From positions 1 through 64,000 of the forward strand of contig CP137866.1 of NCBI GenBank assembly GCA_034406715.1: a stretch of DNA of 64,000 nucleotides, in the 5' to 3' direction. Source of the DNA: Rhodotorula mucilaginosa (taxonomy: Eukaryota; Basidiomycota; Microbotryomycetes; Sporidiobolales; Sporidiobolaceae). Numbering within the stretch: the first letter of the stretch is position 1; the number at the start of each line of letters is the position of its first letter. The position numbers and the translations under genes were made by a program. The notes beneath the pieces are model-generated. The model worked only from the letters and a program-made list of their open reading frames with translations, made no database searches and was not told the DNA's origin. Of this stretch, positions 11,983 through 22,832 are shown piece by piece.

Positions 11983-12187
11983 CGTGGCAGGGCTGAACTT
12001 CAAGTGTACGAGTGAAAGAAGAGAGCGAGAGAGGGCAAGCCGGACTTGGGGTCGAGCAAAGCGAGAAGACGGCACGCCGACGCTCGCTCGCACCCGCTTC
12101 AGCCGACGTCGGGAATGCTCACACGCCAATCCCCAATCATGCTTCAAGCGAGTTTACAAACAAGCGCGAAAAAAAAAAGGACTACGC

Positions 12188-13794
12188 CTATCGCAGGGGC
12201 GAGAACGGCAACGGCTTCAGGATCTGCGAGTTCATGCTCGAGCACAGCTTTGCCGTCCGCGCGACGGTCGAACTCCACTGCTCCTTCTCCCAGCTCTGCG
12301 CCCTCCGGGCCTTGCGCGCTTCGAGGTCGTCGTACTGCCACATATGGTGCACCTGGTGCAGGTGGCCGATTTGCCTGCGGGGATTTAGCAGGGTCAGGTT
12401 TCGGCGTGGGTCAACGGCCAAACTCGGGGAGGCGGACTCACGAGAACCACGCTCCGACGGGGTAGTGACCAGTCGCAACCCGTGCCTCCAGACCGACGCG
12501 CCTGTCGTGCAGATGCGGGCAGGAAGAGGTCAGTCGAGCTCGGCGCAGAGGAAAACCAGCGAGCAACGCACCAGTGCTGCTCCCACTCGAGCAGGCTGCC
12601 GGGGTACAAGTCGTACGTCCGCAGCTCGTAGATCCCTCCCTTGGCTTCTGCCGGCGAGCAGTTCCAGAACCGGAACTCGTTGTTGATCTGTGCGCGAGCG
12701 AGTACGACTCTCAGCAAGGATCAGTCGTTTTCCGCCGGCGGGACGCGCCGATCCGGAGCTGAACGCTAATGAGGAGCACTTCGACGCACCTGAGATGTGC
12801 GCGACTGAATGAGTGGCAGGATCTCCTTGTTGAAGAATTGGAGGTGGCCCTGTCGAGGGAAAGGATCGCCACGAGAGAGTCAGTTCCTCGAGACCGCAGT
12901 TTCCCCCTCGATCTCGTACACAGTCCAGGGCAGAGGCGAAAGCGCCCGCGAGAACCCACCTTGCTGGCGCGGATCTCGTACTTGGTCTTTTCGAACCCGG
13001 CGATCCCTTCGTACCCAAAGATGTGGACAAACGTGTCGACTTCGCCGACGACAATCTCCCAGCTGCCGATCAGGCGCGCGTCAAAGTCGGGCGACTCGTG
13101 AATCCCCTTGTAGTAGTCCTCGATCAGCTGCTGGTACTGGACCGCATGCTGCGGGAGGACTTTGTGCCCTGCAGGAAGGACCGCGAGCGGGCGGAGTCAG
13201 CACCGCATTTCGAGAATTCCTCCACCGCCCCGACTGCCGGCACGCACTCTGAAACTCGTAGACGTATTTCTGTTGCGAGGGAGAATGAGAGTGTCAGTCA
13301 TCTCTTCCCCCGCGCCGGCTCGTGTATCACGACTGGAGACCCCGCAGCCGCAAACCCTGGGGGACCGGTTCATCTTCAAGCCGCGGCTCTCCTCCCCTGC
13401 GCCTTGACTAGTGCCGTGCATGGCATCAAAGCAGATAATAGAGACGAAGGGCTGGACTCACATCACGGCCGACCGCGCGCGAGTGCTGGACCCTGGCCTC
13501 CTCCTTGAGTTCCTCGGACCCGTGCAAGAAAGCCGAGGCATAGTCCCTGACCGCGTGCGGGATCACCGAGCTGCCAAACGCCCTCGCCCCCGTCGTCGAG
13601 TTCGTTCCCGTCGCTGCAGGGCTGCTGGTGCGCGAGGTCGAAGGCGACGACGAGATGAGCGACGGCTTGAAAGTGGGGGACGACGACGACGACGCGGGGC
13701 TCGCCGCCGGAACGAGCACACCAGGGGCAGTGCGCGGCGTAGTGCGGGCAGTAGCTTGGCGCAGAGGCGCAGAGACGGTAGCAGGGACCCTCAT
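12188..13794 (-). CDS. NIPSNAP family mitochondrial protein
   Basis: NIPSNAP proteins are mitochondrial, with two ferredoxin-like (dimeric alpha-beta barrel) NIPSNAP domains; animal members act in mitophagy signalling, and the fungal role is unclear. The N-terminal about 90 residues are Ser/Thr/Ala/Arg-rich with few acids, consistent with a long presequence. A 22-nt exon (KYVYEFQ) leads into the first domain (HAVQYQQLIEDYYKGIHESP, GSWEIVVGEVDTFVHIFGYE). The second has GGIYELRTYDLYPGSLLEWE, then GAWFSQIGHLHQVHHMWQYD, and ends ILKPLPFSPLR. Start ATG at 13794 precedes the presequence; stop TAG at 12188-12190. It lies between two branched-chain amino-acid catabolic genes on the same strand. Confidence 0.88.
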
Positions 13795-15093
13795 GGCGCT
13801 CGGGAGTCGTTCGTGTGAGAGAGTTGACGAACGGGAGCTGAGCGGAAAAAGGTGGAGACGCTGCCGTCGCTCTCGCGGACTTGCGGCGAGTTTTCGGCTG
13901 GACACTCGCCCCTCACTGATTCGCCGCTAGGGTGATAGCCCTCGTCTTGTTGAAATACACATTCTGCAAGAAGCGACCCTCCAAGAACAAGAAAGAGGAG
14001 ATGAAGAGGCGACATGTGCAGCAGCGAGATTTTCCCGCTGTCTGCTACGACACTTTGGGTCAAGCCCGGTGACGAGATCCGCCTCGGGCGCCTGGACACC
14101 ATATAGCACATGAGAAGGGAGCATTGGGTAAAGAGGAGATGGATTCGAAACATGACAACCTTCGTGGGCACAAGCCGCGGTTACTTTTAAAAACGCCACT
14201 GTCCACTTCGGCGCTCGGAGGGAGGCGAGCAGAGAGCCGGAGCACTCACTGGGCTTCCGTATCTGGAAGAGACCTTTTCGCTGGATCGCCAGCTGGCCTT
14301 TCGTGGCTCGAATCGACCGCGTCGACAAGAATCCGACTTGATTCCCGGTTTCCGACGTTGTTGTGGACTGCGCTGGACGGCGTGTCAACCCGGCGCGTGC
14401 AGCAAGACTTTCCTGAATACCTCACACGAAGAGGCAAGCAACAGAGGGGAAGCGCCCCAAGCCCGTCGCGAGAAATAGCAAGAGCGAAAGTGCCGTCGCC
14501 GATCAAGATACAGCGGCGTTGCGGTTCTCCGCGCCCGAGGATCGCCTGCAAGCCAAGGGCTCCCTCCTCGACAGTCGCATACTCCGGTGTTGTTCGACAG
14601 ACTCGAGTTGTCCGAATGCTGCAGCCGGAGTCTCGAGCCCGAGCTGCGAAAGTCGTTCGGCACCCGTCGACGCCTGTGTCGCCTGCGTGGGCAAGGGTTC
14701 AAGCGGCGATTGTTTTTGTTTTCGCGATAGCCTTTGAGCACCGAGCCAGCGTTAGTGTCGACATGAACAGCCGTGAGCTTGTGTTATGGCTTCGACGGCG
14801 GAGTCGCAGCGGCTTTGAGATCGGGACGTCAACTTCAGCGGTAGCGTCGAGAGGGCGGCTCCTGTTCCGAGTCAATGTCGGTGCGAGAGAGTGACGCAAG
14901 ATAAGCTGAGCAGGAAACCGGCTTGGTATTTACACAGGTATGAAGAGGGAATACGGCGGTGTCGAATAGAAACGGCCCTGCTTGTTGATTTTTCGAGACG
15001 AACGATACGGATCGAAGTACAGATGTCGTGGCGTTCCAAAGTCGTTGATAGACTGATCATAACGGATGAGTAGACGGAGCTCTATAGTCGGGT
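13795..15093. other. Intergenic region, no confident gene
   Basis: 1.3 kb upstream of NIPSNAP and downstream of the dehydrogenase gene. A plus-strand open frame from 14139 to 14894 is Arg/Ser-rich with a short hydrophobic run (VQAAIVFVFAIAF), but it has no recognised domain and no splice context, so I do not call it. Confidence 0.5.
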
Positions 15094-16499
15094 TCAGAAG
15101 TTCTGGACCTGTGCGTCGTTGCGAAACGACAGCGCACGCTCGTCAGCGAGAACGCGACCGGAGAGCCGAGATTGTCGCCGAGAGAGAGAGACGCACCGTT
15201 TTGACTCCACCGACGCTCTCCGGTGCGATGGGGCCCTCGCTGTCGTCCGTCTTGGCGCCAAAGCCGGTGTCTTTCGGGTGGTCCTTGCGCTGCGAGGAGG
15301 GGTGACCATCAATTGTTTGTTTCGTCGGTCCGCTGGACATGAAGAGCAACACAAAGGCTCCCCCGCGAGCAAAGCCCTCGAGAGGAGCCATTTGCAAGTG
15401 GCTTCACGGGCGGCAACTCACCCCGGTGAACGGGTTCAACCCGGCGGCGACCCTGGTCCCGGCGACCAAGCTCGACCAATCGAGGTCGGCACCACCGTTC
15501 GCCATACTCGCCACCAAACCCCTCTGCGCGGCATCCAGACTCGGCATCGTCGCGCCGACCGAGTGGGCCAACCTGCGCACGTGCGTCGCGTCCTTCAACC
15601 CTCCGGTGGTGGTGAACCCGTTCGAGGCTTCAAAGTCGTTGTTCATGATCTTGGCGCCGTAGCCGAGCATGGAAGGGGCGGGGAGGAACTCTTTGATGAA
15701 CTCGTAGTACAACGACTCGCCGACGCCGGTTTGGCCTGCGAGGGTCATGCACTCGGACAAGACTTCGATCAGGCAGCTGGGGGGTTGGCGTGTGTCAGCA
15801 CGGCCGCACCAAACGTTCGCTAAATCGTTAGAAGAACCAAGGGCACCCACACGATGGTGCCGTTGCCGATGAGCTTGAGGCTCGCGGCGCGCTCGACGTC
15901 GCTGCCGACGTCGAGGATCCTCCTGCCGATCGCCGGGACCAAGTACGGCGCCACCTTCTTCTTGGCAAAGACGTCACCGGACAAGACAAAGACGAGTTTC
16001 GCCTCTTGCGCCATCGGCGGCGGTCCAAAGACGGGCGCGCAGAGGTAGACGGCGCCCGGGATCTTGGTCGCTTCGCGTTCGAGTTGACCGCACGTGGTGG
16101 GGTACAAGGTCGACGTGTCGATAAAGATGGTCGCTTTGCCTTGCTTGCCGCGGATCTTGGCCCCCTCGTACAGTTCGGCATAGACGGCCTGGACGGCCTG
16201 GTCGTTGGCGAGGCTGGTGACGACGACGTCGCAGCGTTCTGCGAGCTGCCGTGCCGAGTCGGCGTGCTGGACCGAGTCGGATTTCGGGGGCAGCTTGGAG
16301 TGGGTGCGGTTGAAGAGGAGCAAGGGCGGGTGGTCGTGCTCGAGGCTGGCGAGGTGTTTGGCGAGGTTGTCGGCCATGTGGACGCCCATGTTGCCCTGCG
16401 CGAGGTGCTCGGGGTCAGCTCGTGGTTCCACGGGGAGGGAGGAGAGCGGGGACGTACGAGTCCGAGGAAACCCCACTGCATAGTCTCGAGCTGCGGCAT
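15094..16499 (-). CDS. 3-hydroxyisobutyrate dehydrogenase-like beta-hydroxyacid dehydrogenase
   Basis: NAD(P)-dependent oxidoreductase of the 6-phosphogluconate dehydrogenase superfamily; the archetype oxidises 3-hydroxyisobutyrate in valine breakdown. Motifs: N-terminal Rossmann turn WGFLGLGNMGVHMADNLAKH (split by an intron after GFLGL), CDVVVTSLANDQAVQAVYAE, the substrate-loop region APVFGPPPMAQEAKLVFVLS, and ASLKLIGNGTIV with the catalytic-type Lys. The C-terminal helical domain runs from LIEVLSECMTLAGQTGVG to about AGTRVAAGLNPFTG. Two short last exons add RKDHPKDTGFG and the end VQNF. The start MPQLETMQ leaves no obvious presequence, so the protein may be cytosolic. Exact substrate unproven. 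Divergent from VTI1 (249 bp). Confidence 0.82.
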
Positions 16500-16748
16500 G
16501 GCGTAGTCTGTTTAAAAAGTGAAGGGAACGAGGAAGAGATGGCCGAGATGAGAAGGCGAGTGAGGTCATCGATCTCGAGAGATCTCACGCTGCTCGGCTC
16601 TATACGCGCTGCTACTCGCATAGGCGTGACAGTATTATCTCTCGCTATATTCATCTCTCCTCGCTCGCCCGCCTGCTCTCTGCGCCCCGACTCGAAGCCG
16701 AGGTCTCATCACCGCTTCATCACCCTCGACTGCGAACCTCGCTACAGA

Positions 16749-17870
16749 ATGGCCGCCGATGCCTTCCAGGGCTACCGGCGAGAGTTCCTCGCGCTCCGTT
16801 CTTCCGTCCAGGGCAAGCTCGACAACCAGATTCCAGCCCTGAGAGGAGGTGCGTTCCCCGTCTCTCCCCCACTTCCGAGCGGTCCGTTTGGAGAACGCTG
16901 ACAAGCGACGCCGCCACGCAGAGGAGCGGAAAGCGGCCATCCGGAGAGTCAACATGGAACTCGACGAGGTAGACGAGATCGTCAGTCCCGTCCCCCCTTT
17001 CTCCGGACTACACGTGGTCACGCTGCCCACCACTTCCCCCTTCTGACTCCATGCCACCACCACCGCAGATCGATCAACTCGAACACGAGGGCAAGGGCAA
17101 GGCGAAACTGATGGCCCAAGTCCGCGCGTACCGGCAAGAGGCGAAATCATGGAAAGCGAAAGCGGTCAGTTCGGGCTTTCCCTTCTGCCGCACTTGTGTC
17201 ACCCTTCGCATCGCCAGGAACCAGCTACGGCTTCTGACTGGGAGGATGTGGTTCCAAACGGCTTGAACTGACTCTCCCGCAAACATGCGCCCCGCCCACC
17301 CAGACCTCGCTCGGAACCGTGACAGATCGCGATCTCCTCCTCTCTTCCCGACCACCCCACTCCTCCTATCCTGTGGAGGATGAAGACGATGACGACGTCG
17401 ACACTCTCTCTCACTCTGCCGCCCAACGCGCCCGCCTCCTCCAATCGACCCAAACGCTCGACTCGAGTTCGCAGCGGCTCGAAAACTCGCACCGCCTCGC
17501 GCTCGAGAACGAACAGATCGGGCAGGAAGTGCTCGGGAGTTTGGTCGGACAGCGGATGCAGTTGCAGAGCGCGAACGAGCACCTCGAGGAGGCCGACGTC
17601 AGCATCGGCCGCGCGAGCGGGACCATCAAAAAGATGATCAGGCTGTGTGCTCTTTCCTTCTTTTCCTTCGTCATTCGCGCAACCCATTACTGACCCTTCA
17701 GCACCCCACCCGGTAGCGCCTACCGACAACGGATCGTCATCGGCGCGTTCGTCCTCGCCTTTGCCGCGCTCATGTGCGTCTCCCCTTTTTCGGCGCTTAT
17801 CCCACACATCCAACTCGCTAACTTTCGACGCGTTCACAGCGCTCTCGTCCTCTGGCGAAAGCTGCGGTAA
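16749..17870 (+). CDS. VTI1: Qb-SNARE Vti1
   Basis: Vesicle SNARE for Golgi-endosome-vacuole traffic. Six exons (16749-16848, 16922-16980, 17069-17164, 17304-17644, 17702-17773, 17840-17870) give 232 residues. The N-terminal three-helix domain begins AFQGYRREFLALRSSVQGKL and contains NMELDEVDEI. The SNARE helix runs from LLQSTQTLDSSSQRLENSHR to EHLEEADVSIGRASGTIKKM with the zero-layer Gln in SLVGQRMQLQ. A tail membrane segment IVIGAFVLAFAALIALVLW ends at RKLR. Two donors are GTCAGT. The membrane-helix codons are interrupted by an intron, but in phase 2, unlike the unrelated family next door. Confidence 0.93.
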
Positions 17871-18142
17871 TGCGGTCTCGGGGGATTGTAGCACTACCGG
17901 CGTGTTGTTCTTCTTTCTGTCAAAGTGTTGTCTGTCAAAGTCGCTCCGGGGCAGATTGTAGTCTCGGGAGCAAACTCGTCATCAGTCCAAGCCGATCTGT
18001 GGAATCCGTGTATCAGACTACAAAAGTAACTAATCTAACAGGGACATGTGTGTGTGGAGTTTACGGGGGAACAAGAACAAGTCGGTGCCTGGTTGATCAC
18101 TTGCCAGTCTCGGTGGCGTGATAAATCAGGTTCGAATCCATA

Positions 18143-18958
18143 TCACGCGCCGTCCGAGCTTTGATCTGTGCGAGACGAGAGGCCGCCGAATTCACTCACG
18201 GCCCAGAGCCCGAGCCCAGCCTGTGATATGTGGAGCGAGTCAGCGCCTCATGTCTCTCACTTACTTACTCGAGCCGCCCTTGAAGCGCATTTTGGACAGC
18301 TGGATGTCAGAGAGAGACTCACCAGGATGAGTAGAACCAATATTACGACTGGCTCGATCCAGCCTCCTGAGTCCTGGCAAGAGCTCCGAACTGTCAGTGG
18401 CGGGGAACAGCCGCCCCGACTTTTTTTTTTTGATGCCTTACCCAGCAGGCACGGCAACACGATCGCGAGTTCCGTTCTTCTCGAGGCTGGTGCTCGCTCC
18501 TCCTCCCGCGTGGCTGGGCGAGAGGTGCAACGGACTCGCTGCCGGCGGAGGCGCGCGGTCCCAGCGGCCGTGGCGGCCCTTGTGTGTCTCCCAAGAGCTG
18601 TTCTTCGTCCGATGAGTGCGGGTGACGACGGAAAACATGGCTACGTCGGGAAGACCGAGGACGAGGTGGACGCGCTGGCGCAGGAGCCGGCAATGCGGCA
18701 GCGTTGCCACCCGGCTGGAACGAGGGCCCATCGTCGCCGAAAACAGTCCCGCCCGAAAGTGGCCTCTCCGCACCTTCGTTGAGGGGAAGATTCCCCAATT
18801 CGATATTGGTATAATTTGAATGGGCCTGGTGGTTACCGCTACGGCTACGGCCGGGGGTATACTCTTGGCGAAGGTGCGTGCGGTCTTCCGACTTGGACGA
18901 GCTCAAAGAGGAGGTTCTCAAGCTCTGGGCACGGCGATTGGAAAGGGCTGCCCGACAT
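18143..18958 (-). CDS. Member A of an unrecognised tail-membrane protein family
   Basis: No known family recognised. The body is disordered and rich in Pro/Arg/Ser (TNIELGNLPLNEGAERPLSG, later HPHSSDEEQLLGDTQG and REERNSRSCCRACW). Exon 2 (18373-18323, 17 codons) encodes DSGGWIEPVVILVLLIL; exon 3 (18220-18143) continues the same helix as AGLGLWAVSEFGG and ends SSDGA. Both joins are phase 0, with donors GTAAGG and GTGAGT and acceptors preceded by CTGAC. The 5' end is uncertain: the long frame has no in-frame ATG, and the ATG at 18958 is in another frame, so a small first exon or a different start is needed. A CCGCGGACAAGCCG motif lies 111 bp upstream. The hydrophobic C-terminus suggests a tail-anchored or single-span protein. 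Confidence 0.5.
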
Positions 18959-19068
18959 GACTGGGTGTCCCGGGAGGTTTTGAGCACCTCAACAGGCAGT
19001 GATAAAGAGAAAGGTTAAAGGCGGAAGGAAGGGGAGATTCAGCCTTCTCCGTTCAGGAAAAACCGACC

Positions 19069-19082
19069 CCGCGGACAAGCCG
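19069..19082 (-). promoter_or_regulatory. Shared upstream motif CGGCTTGTCCGCGG, copy 1
   Basis: The exact 14-mer (plus strand CCGCGGACAAGCCG) also occurs at 19437-19450 and 20410-20423. This copy lies 111 bp before the putative start of family member A. Function is inferred from recurrence and position only. Confidence 0.4.
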
Positions 19083-19436
19083 GAGCTTTGCCGTCGGTCC
19101 AAGCTCTTTCCTTCGTAAATGCAAGCTTGCCACTCCTTTCGAGCACAAGCAGAGGTGAAACACGAGTGTGTCAGAGGGAGCTGTCGGGCTGAGAGAAGGC
19201 CGTCGGCGGAAAATGAGAAACTCTCGCTCGGCCTCGGTACCTGTCAGGACGGAATGCTTTTCCTGGGATCTGCTAAAAGTCATACAGTTGTACCACGGGA
19301 GAGGAATGCAAAGAGGCAGCTCAACATCAGCATTGGTCACAGGAGCGGGATGCGTCAAAAAGGGGAGGTCAGGCTGTCCGTCCATTTTTTTCTCTTTCTT
19401 TGAGCGCTGTGAGCTCGTTCCGGCGACACATCGGGT

Positions 19437-19450
19437 CCGCGGACAAGCCG
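19437..19450 (-). promoter_or_regulatory. Shared upstream motif, orphan copy 2
   Basis: Exact 14-bp match to the copies upstream of members A and B, but here no confident gene starts nearby. Possibly left by a decayed duplicate. Confidence 0.3.
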
Positions 19451-19674
19451 AAGGCGGCTCAATCCGAGATAGGAGTGTGCACGAGCTGTTTCATCGTCGA
19501 GCTCAACTTCTGTCATTAGCTCCGCCGAGCACGGAAGAGAGCGGTCACTGCTACAGAGACAGCCGAGAGCCGTTCACGATGAATCGCAGGAGAAGAATTC
19601 AAGGTGAACAAGAATTGTGCATAACGCGTTCTACACGCAAAGCGGGTGAGTCTTGATGGCTCAAAGGCACAGGT

Positions 19675-20291
19675 CTACTTTTTGGAGAAGACCTTGACGA
19701 ATATGACAACAATGACCACCGCGAGGGCGAGCTATGGGTGAGAAGAGGGTGAGTAGCCGCAGGCCGAGTTCATCACCACGGAGCCCGAGGAGCCAAAAGT
19801 CATACAAGCCTTACCATACAGACAACCGTAATGAGTTGCTGGACGGGGAGGGAAAAAGCTCTGTCTGTGAGCGACCTGCGCTGCCCAGCGCAGCTCAAGA
19901 CTTGTGTCGGACTCACTCTTTTCCATCCCCACGCCAAGCTCGGACCAGTCGGCGTTGTCTGGACGGGCAGTCGGGAGGGCAAAGTGGCACTGCAATGATG
20001 CGGGTTTTCCTGCATTTCGATATCGTCCCCGTGAGGAGCATGACCCCGAAGGGGGCGGGCAGGCGGACGAGACGGCCCGGCGTCGCCGACCCCCAGATTT
20101 TGAGGCCAAGGACTACGAGCACGGCTCTCCCCTGAGAGCACACCAGAACTGTGCTCCTCCCGCACGCGCCGGAAATGCCCACGGTCCGGGGTGGGCTCAT
20201 CCTGAAAACTGGAATCACTCAGGTCGCTGGCATCGCTCGAGGCGGTCGAGCCAGGATAGGCGGAGACGAGGTTAGTCCGTTGGCCGCGCAT
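19675..20291 (-). CDS. Member B of the tail-membrane family, with a 24-nt microexon
   Basis: Not recognised by domain. Three exons (20291-19917, 19838-19815, 19731-19675) join in frame to 151 residues. Residues 1-125 are polar and disordered (PGSTASSDASDLSDSSFQDE, later GPSRPPARPLRGHAPHGDD) and end WGWKR. The microexon encodes just QLITVVCM and the last exon LALAVVIVVIFVKVFSKK, so both introns are phase 0 and the second falls inside the single membrane helix. The basic tail KVFSKK is typical of tail-anchored proteins. CCGCGGACAAGCCG lies 119 bp upstream. Start is the first ATG of the frame. Whether the protein sits in ER, mitochondrial outer or another membrane cannot be told. Confidence 0.6.
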
Positions 20292-21438
20292 TGCTTCGCG
20301 CAGTGAGAAAGGATGTTGAGATCAAGGGCGGGGATGGGCCAAGGAGGGAGAGAAAAGGAGAACAAGGGCGGCACGAACAGCTCGAAGAGTGAGGTGGCGA
20401 AACGGAACACCGCGGACAAGCCGAAGCGCGGCAAAAGTGGACACGTGAACAGCGCCCACGCGCCTTTTTCTTAAAGCTCCTGTCCACGGACATGTCCCGT
20501 GCTCGAGAGGGTTAGGGGAGAAGTGGCGAGCCTGGACGTGACGGGACCGCAACCTGCCAGCTTGTCGTGAGCTTGAGTCTTGAACTGAGGCTCCGAAGCT
20601 GTGGTTGCACGTCGAAGTTTTCCCGCATACCGCGAGCACGTAGCCGTAGCCTTGAACGCAAGCCGAGGCAAGCCAAAGATCACCGCTGCTCCTTGCGCTC
20701 TTCGAGAACTTTGCTCTGAAAGGGTAGGCGAGAGCTTGAAGAGTTCGAGTTCGCAGCGACCAAGCAGCCCGTCGCAAAGGTAATTGCAGAATACTTGTAA
20801 CGCAAGACGGGAAGAAGATGCGTCAGACTCTGCGTGTAGGCTTGACACAACGCAGGTCTCGGTTTGCTCGAAAACAAGCGCGCGAATGTCTTTGGACTCA
20901 CGTTCCGGTTGCATAGTATGATCTAACTGTCGCCAATTCAAGGTGCACAAGTCAGCGAGTGAAGGAGCCACAACCTAAGTGACTTGCGGGGCGTACACGG
21001 GTGTGCGGTGGAACAAGAAAGGCTCGCCGACCAAAAACCTCTATGTCGAGCATTCTCGGAACGTCGACATTCCAAGCGTCAAATCGGAGCGCGAGAGACG
21101 TCGCAGACATTCACTGCAAGTGTTGGTGCGACCGTGCGGATGCCGAGCGCGAACCCGGTGAGGCGACGAGGTGGCGAGATCGGGCACGCCGTTCCGACCT
21201 TGTGAGGCAAGTTTCGCGGCGATGTCAAAGGAGCAGAGGGTAAGATCGTGCCCACTCGAGCGTCATGACACCTCCAGATAAGAGTAGCATCCTCCAGCAT
21301 CGAAAGGAGGGTCGAACCGCTGGCCGTTTCGACAAAGCTCGGCTCGTCCGCACGCGCGAGATGCTCGACGCTGACGCCACTCGTTTCCGGTATCCAGACC
21401 AGCCGCGTCCCGACGAGACCAGCCCCGTTCAACCTGCC
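20292..21438. other. Intergenic region, no gene recognised
   Basis: About 1.1 kb between family member B and the F-box gene 3' end. Overlapping short frames on both strands, no domain, no credible exon chain. It contains the third copy of the shared motif (20410-20423). Confidence 0.5.
20410..20423 (-). promoter_or_regulatory. Shared upstream motif, copy 3
   Basis: CCGCGGACAAGCCG on the plus strand, 119 bp before the ATG of family member B; same orientation relative to the gene, and nearly the same distance, as copy 1 before member A. Confidence 0.4.
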
Positions 21439-22508
21439 TCAATCGTCGTCGTCGTCGTCGTGCTCGCCGGCGAATCGCCAATCGATCCCCCTCTCCCGCG
21501 CAAGGAGAATCGCCTCGGTCCCCCTCGGCTTGTACATGATCTCCCTCCTCTCGCACGCAAAGTACAGGCGTTCGAGGTTGGGGCACCTCGCGAACACGAC
21601 GTCGATCAAGTGGATCGGGTGGATGTCGGCGGCTTCTTCCATCGTGGCGAGGACGCGGAGCGAAGTCGGCAAGTGCGGCAAGAGTGTGTGGGGGAGGGTG
21701 GTGCATTCGAACGAGGACAAGGAGGTGGCAGCGGCTTCGAGGACGGGAATGAAGTGCGCTTCGGTCGAGGCGACGCGGTCGTTCAGGGACAGGCCGAGGT
21801 GTTTCAGCTTGGGAGCGAGCGGGACCAGAGCCTGCGCGATCGTCTCGGCTGCGAGGGGGCCCGCGATCGACGGCAACGAGATGGACGAGAGCGCGTCGAG
21901 GTTCGAGGTGGAGAGGGCCGAGAGGAAGTGGTGCAGGGAGGAACGGCCGCGCGGCGTCAGGTCGTGCGCGACGAGGGATTCGAGGCGCTTGAAGGGGAAC
22001 TGGACGGTCGAGGCCGGAGTCGCGACGAACCATCCCTGGAGGATGAGCTGGCGGAGGTCTGCCCACTGAAGCGTGTCAATGTCCCCTGCTCACCCTCTCG
22101 CGAAAGAAAGAGAGACGCACGTTTGAGGTTCGGATGCTGCAGCACGGCGGGGTCCAAGTCCCGGGTCGGAGCGGCAATCATGAGCATCTGCAGCTGACCG
22201 TCCCGGCACGCATCAAAGAGCCGGACGAGCTGTTTTGTCGACGTGTGGGCATGTACGGCCAATTCACTCGGACCGCAGCGTCTCCGGTCGCGGGTGCGGA
22301 TGAAAGCGTCGACGTCGGTGGGAGTCGCGAGTTCAGCGCCCGCCTGCCAGATGAAGCGCTGGGCCGAGTCTCTCCAGGTGGAATGGACGAGCGAGGCGGC
22401 TTTGAGGGCGTCGAGGTCCAATTCGGAGTGGTCGAGAGCGAGGAAGGACAAGATGGCGTGTAAGAGCTCGTCGGGCAGCCTGTGGATCATCGCGGGTTCC
22501 CTTCCCAT
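21439..22508 (-). CDS. F-box protein with leucine-rich C-terminal region
   Basis: Probable substrate receptor of an SCF ubiquitin ligase. The N-terminus has the F-box signature [17 protein letters not shown] followed by [18 protein letters not shown]. After one intron (donor GTGCGT near 22120) the rest is LRR-like, with segments such as [29 protein letters not shown] and [20 protein letters not shown], ending in a run of Asp. No specific orthologue recognised; basidiomycetes carry many such genes. Start taken at [11 protein letters not shown]; an ATG six codons later is an alternative. It diverges from DUS1 over 324 bp. Confidence 0.78.
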
Positions 22509-22832
22509 CTCGGTCGTGCTCTGTGCCGGTCCAGAAGAGTGTCTGAGTATAGAGAGGCGAGCCAACTTCGTCAGCAGCAAACTCCGCGGAGAAGAGATGA
22601 AGCGTTCCGCGCAGCTTTGGTCCGCCGTTCGTCCTGCTTTACCGCCGCTCTACACCCTAAGCAAGCGAATCCAAGCGGTGGAACAGCTCGAGTGGAGAGA
22701 TTGCGGCTCATCCTGGCGTTCTGTCGAGCCGTCCTGAGGCCCTCGCTCCTTTTCCACCTCGCTGCGAACCGCTGCTCGAGCGCCACCACTCTCACAGCCT
22801 TTGCTCGCCCCGTACTGAAGCTACGAGCCAAG

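Larger units (their letters stand above)
18959..19674. other. Intergenic region with two copies of a 14-bp motif
   Basis: Holds CCGCGGACAAGCCG at 19069-19082 and 19437-19450. A minus-strand 110-codon frame (19385-19053) begins about 50 bp from the second copy but has no membrane segment, and a plus-strand frame overlaps it. I cannot support a gene here; it could be a decayed member of the neighbouring family. Confidence 0.4.

Noticed and set aside
14139-14894. Plus-strand Arg/Ser-rich frame with a 13-residue hydrophobic run
   Set aside because: The body resembles the tail-membrane family, but the hydrophobic stretch is short, not terminal and not split by an intron; insufficient support.
18116-18148. 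tRNA-like signal: GGTTCGAATCC within an 8-bp hairpin (GCGTGATA/TATCACGC)
   Set aside because: The T-stem does not pair beyond two bases, no A box or acceptor stem fits, and the hairpin overlaps the stop codon of family member A. At most a 3'-end hairpin.
21265-22197. 310-codon plus-strand frame opposite the F-box gene
   Set aside because: The minus strand has a clear F-box and leucine-rich segments; the antisense frame has no domain.
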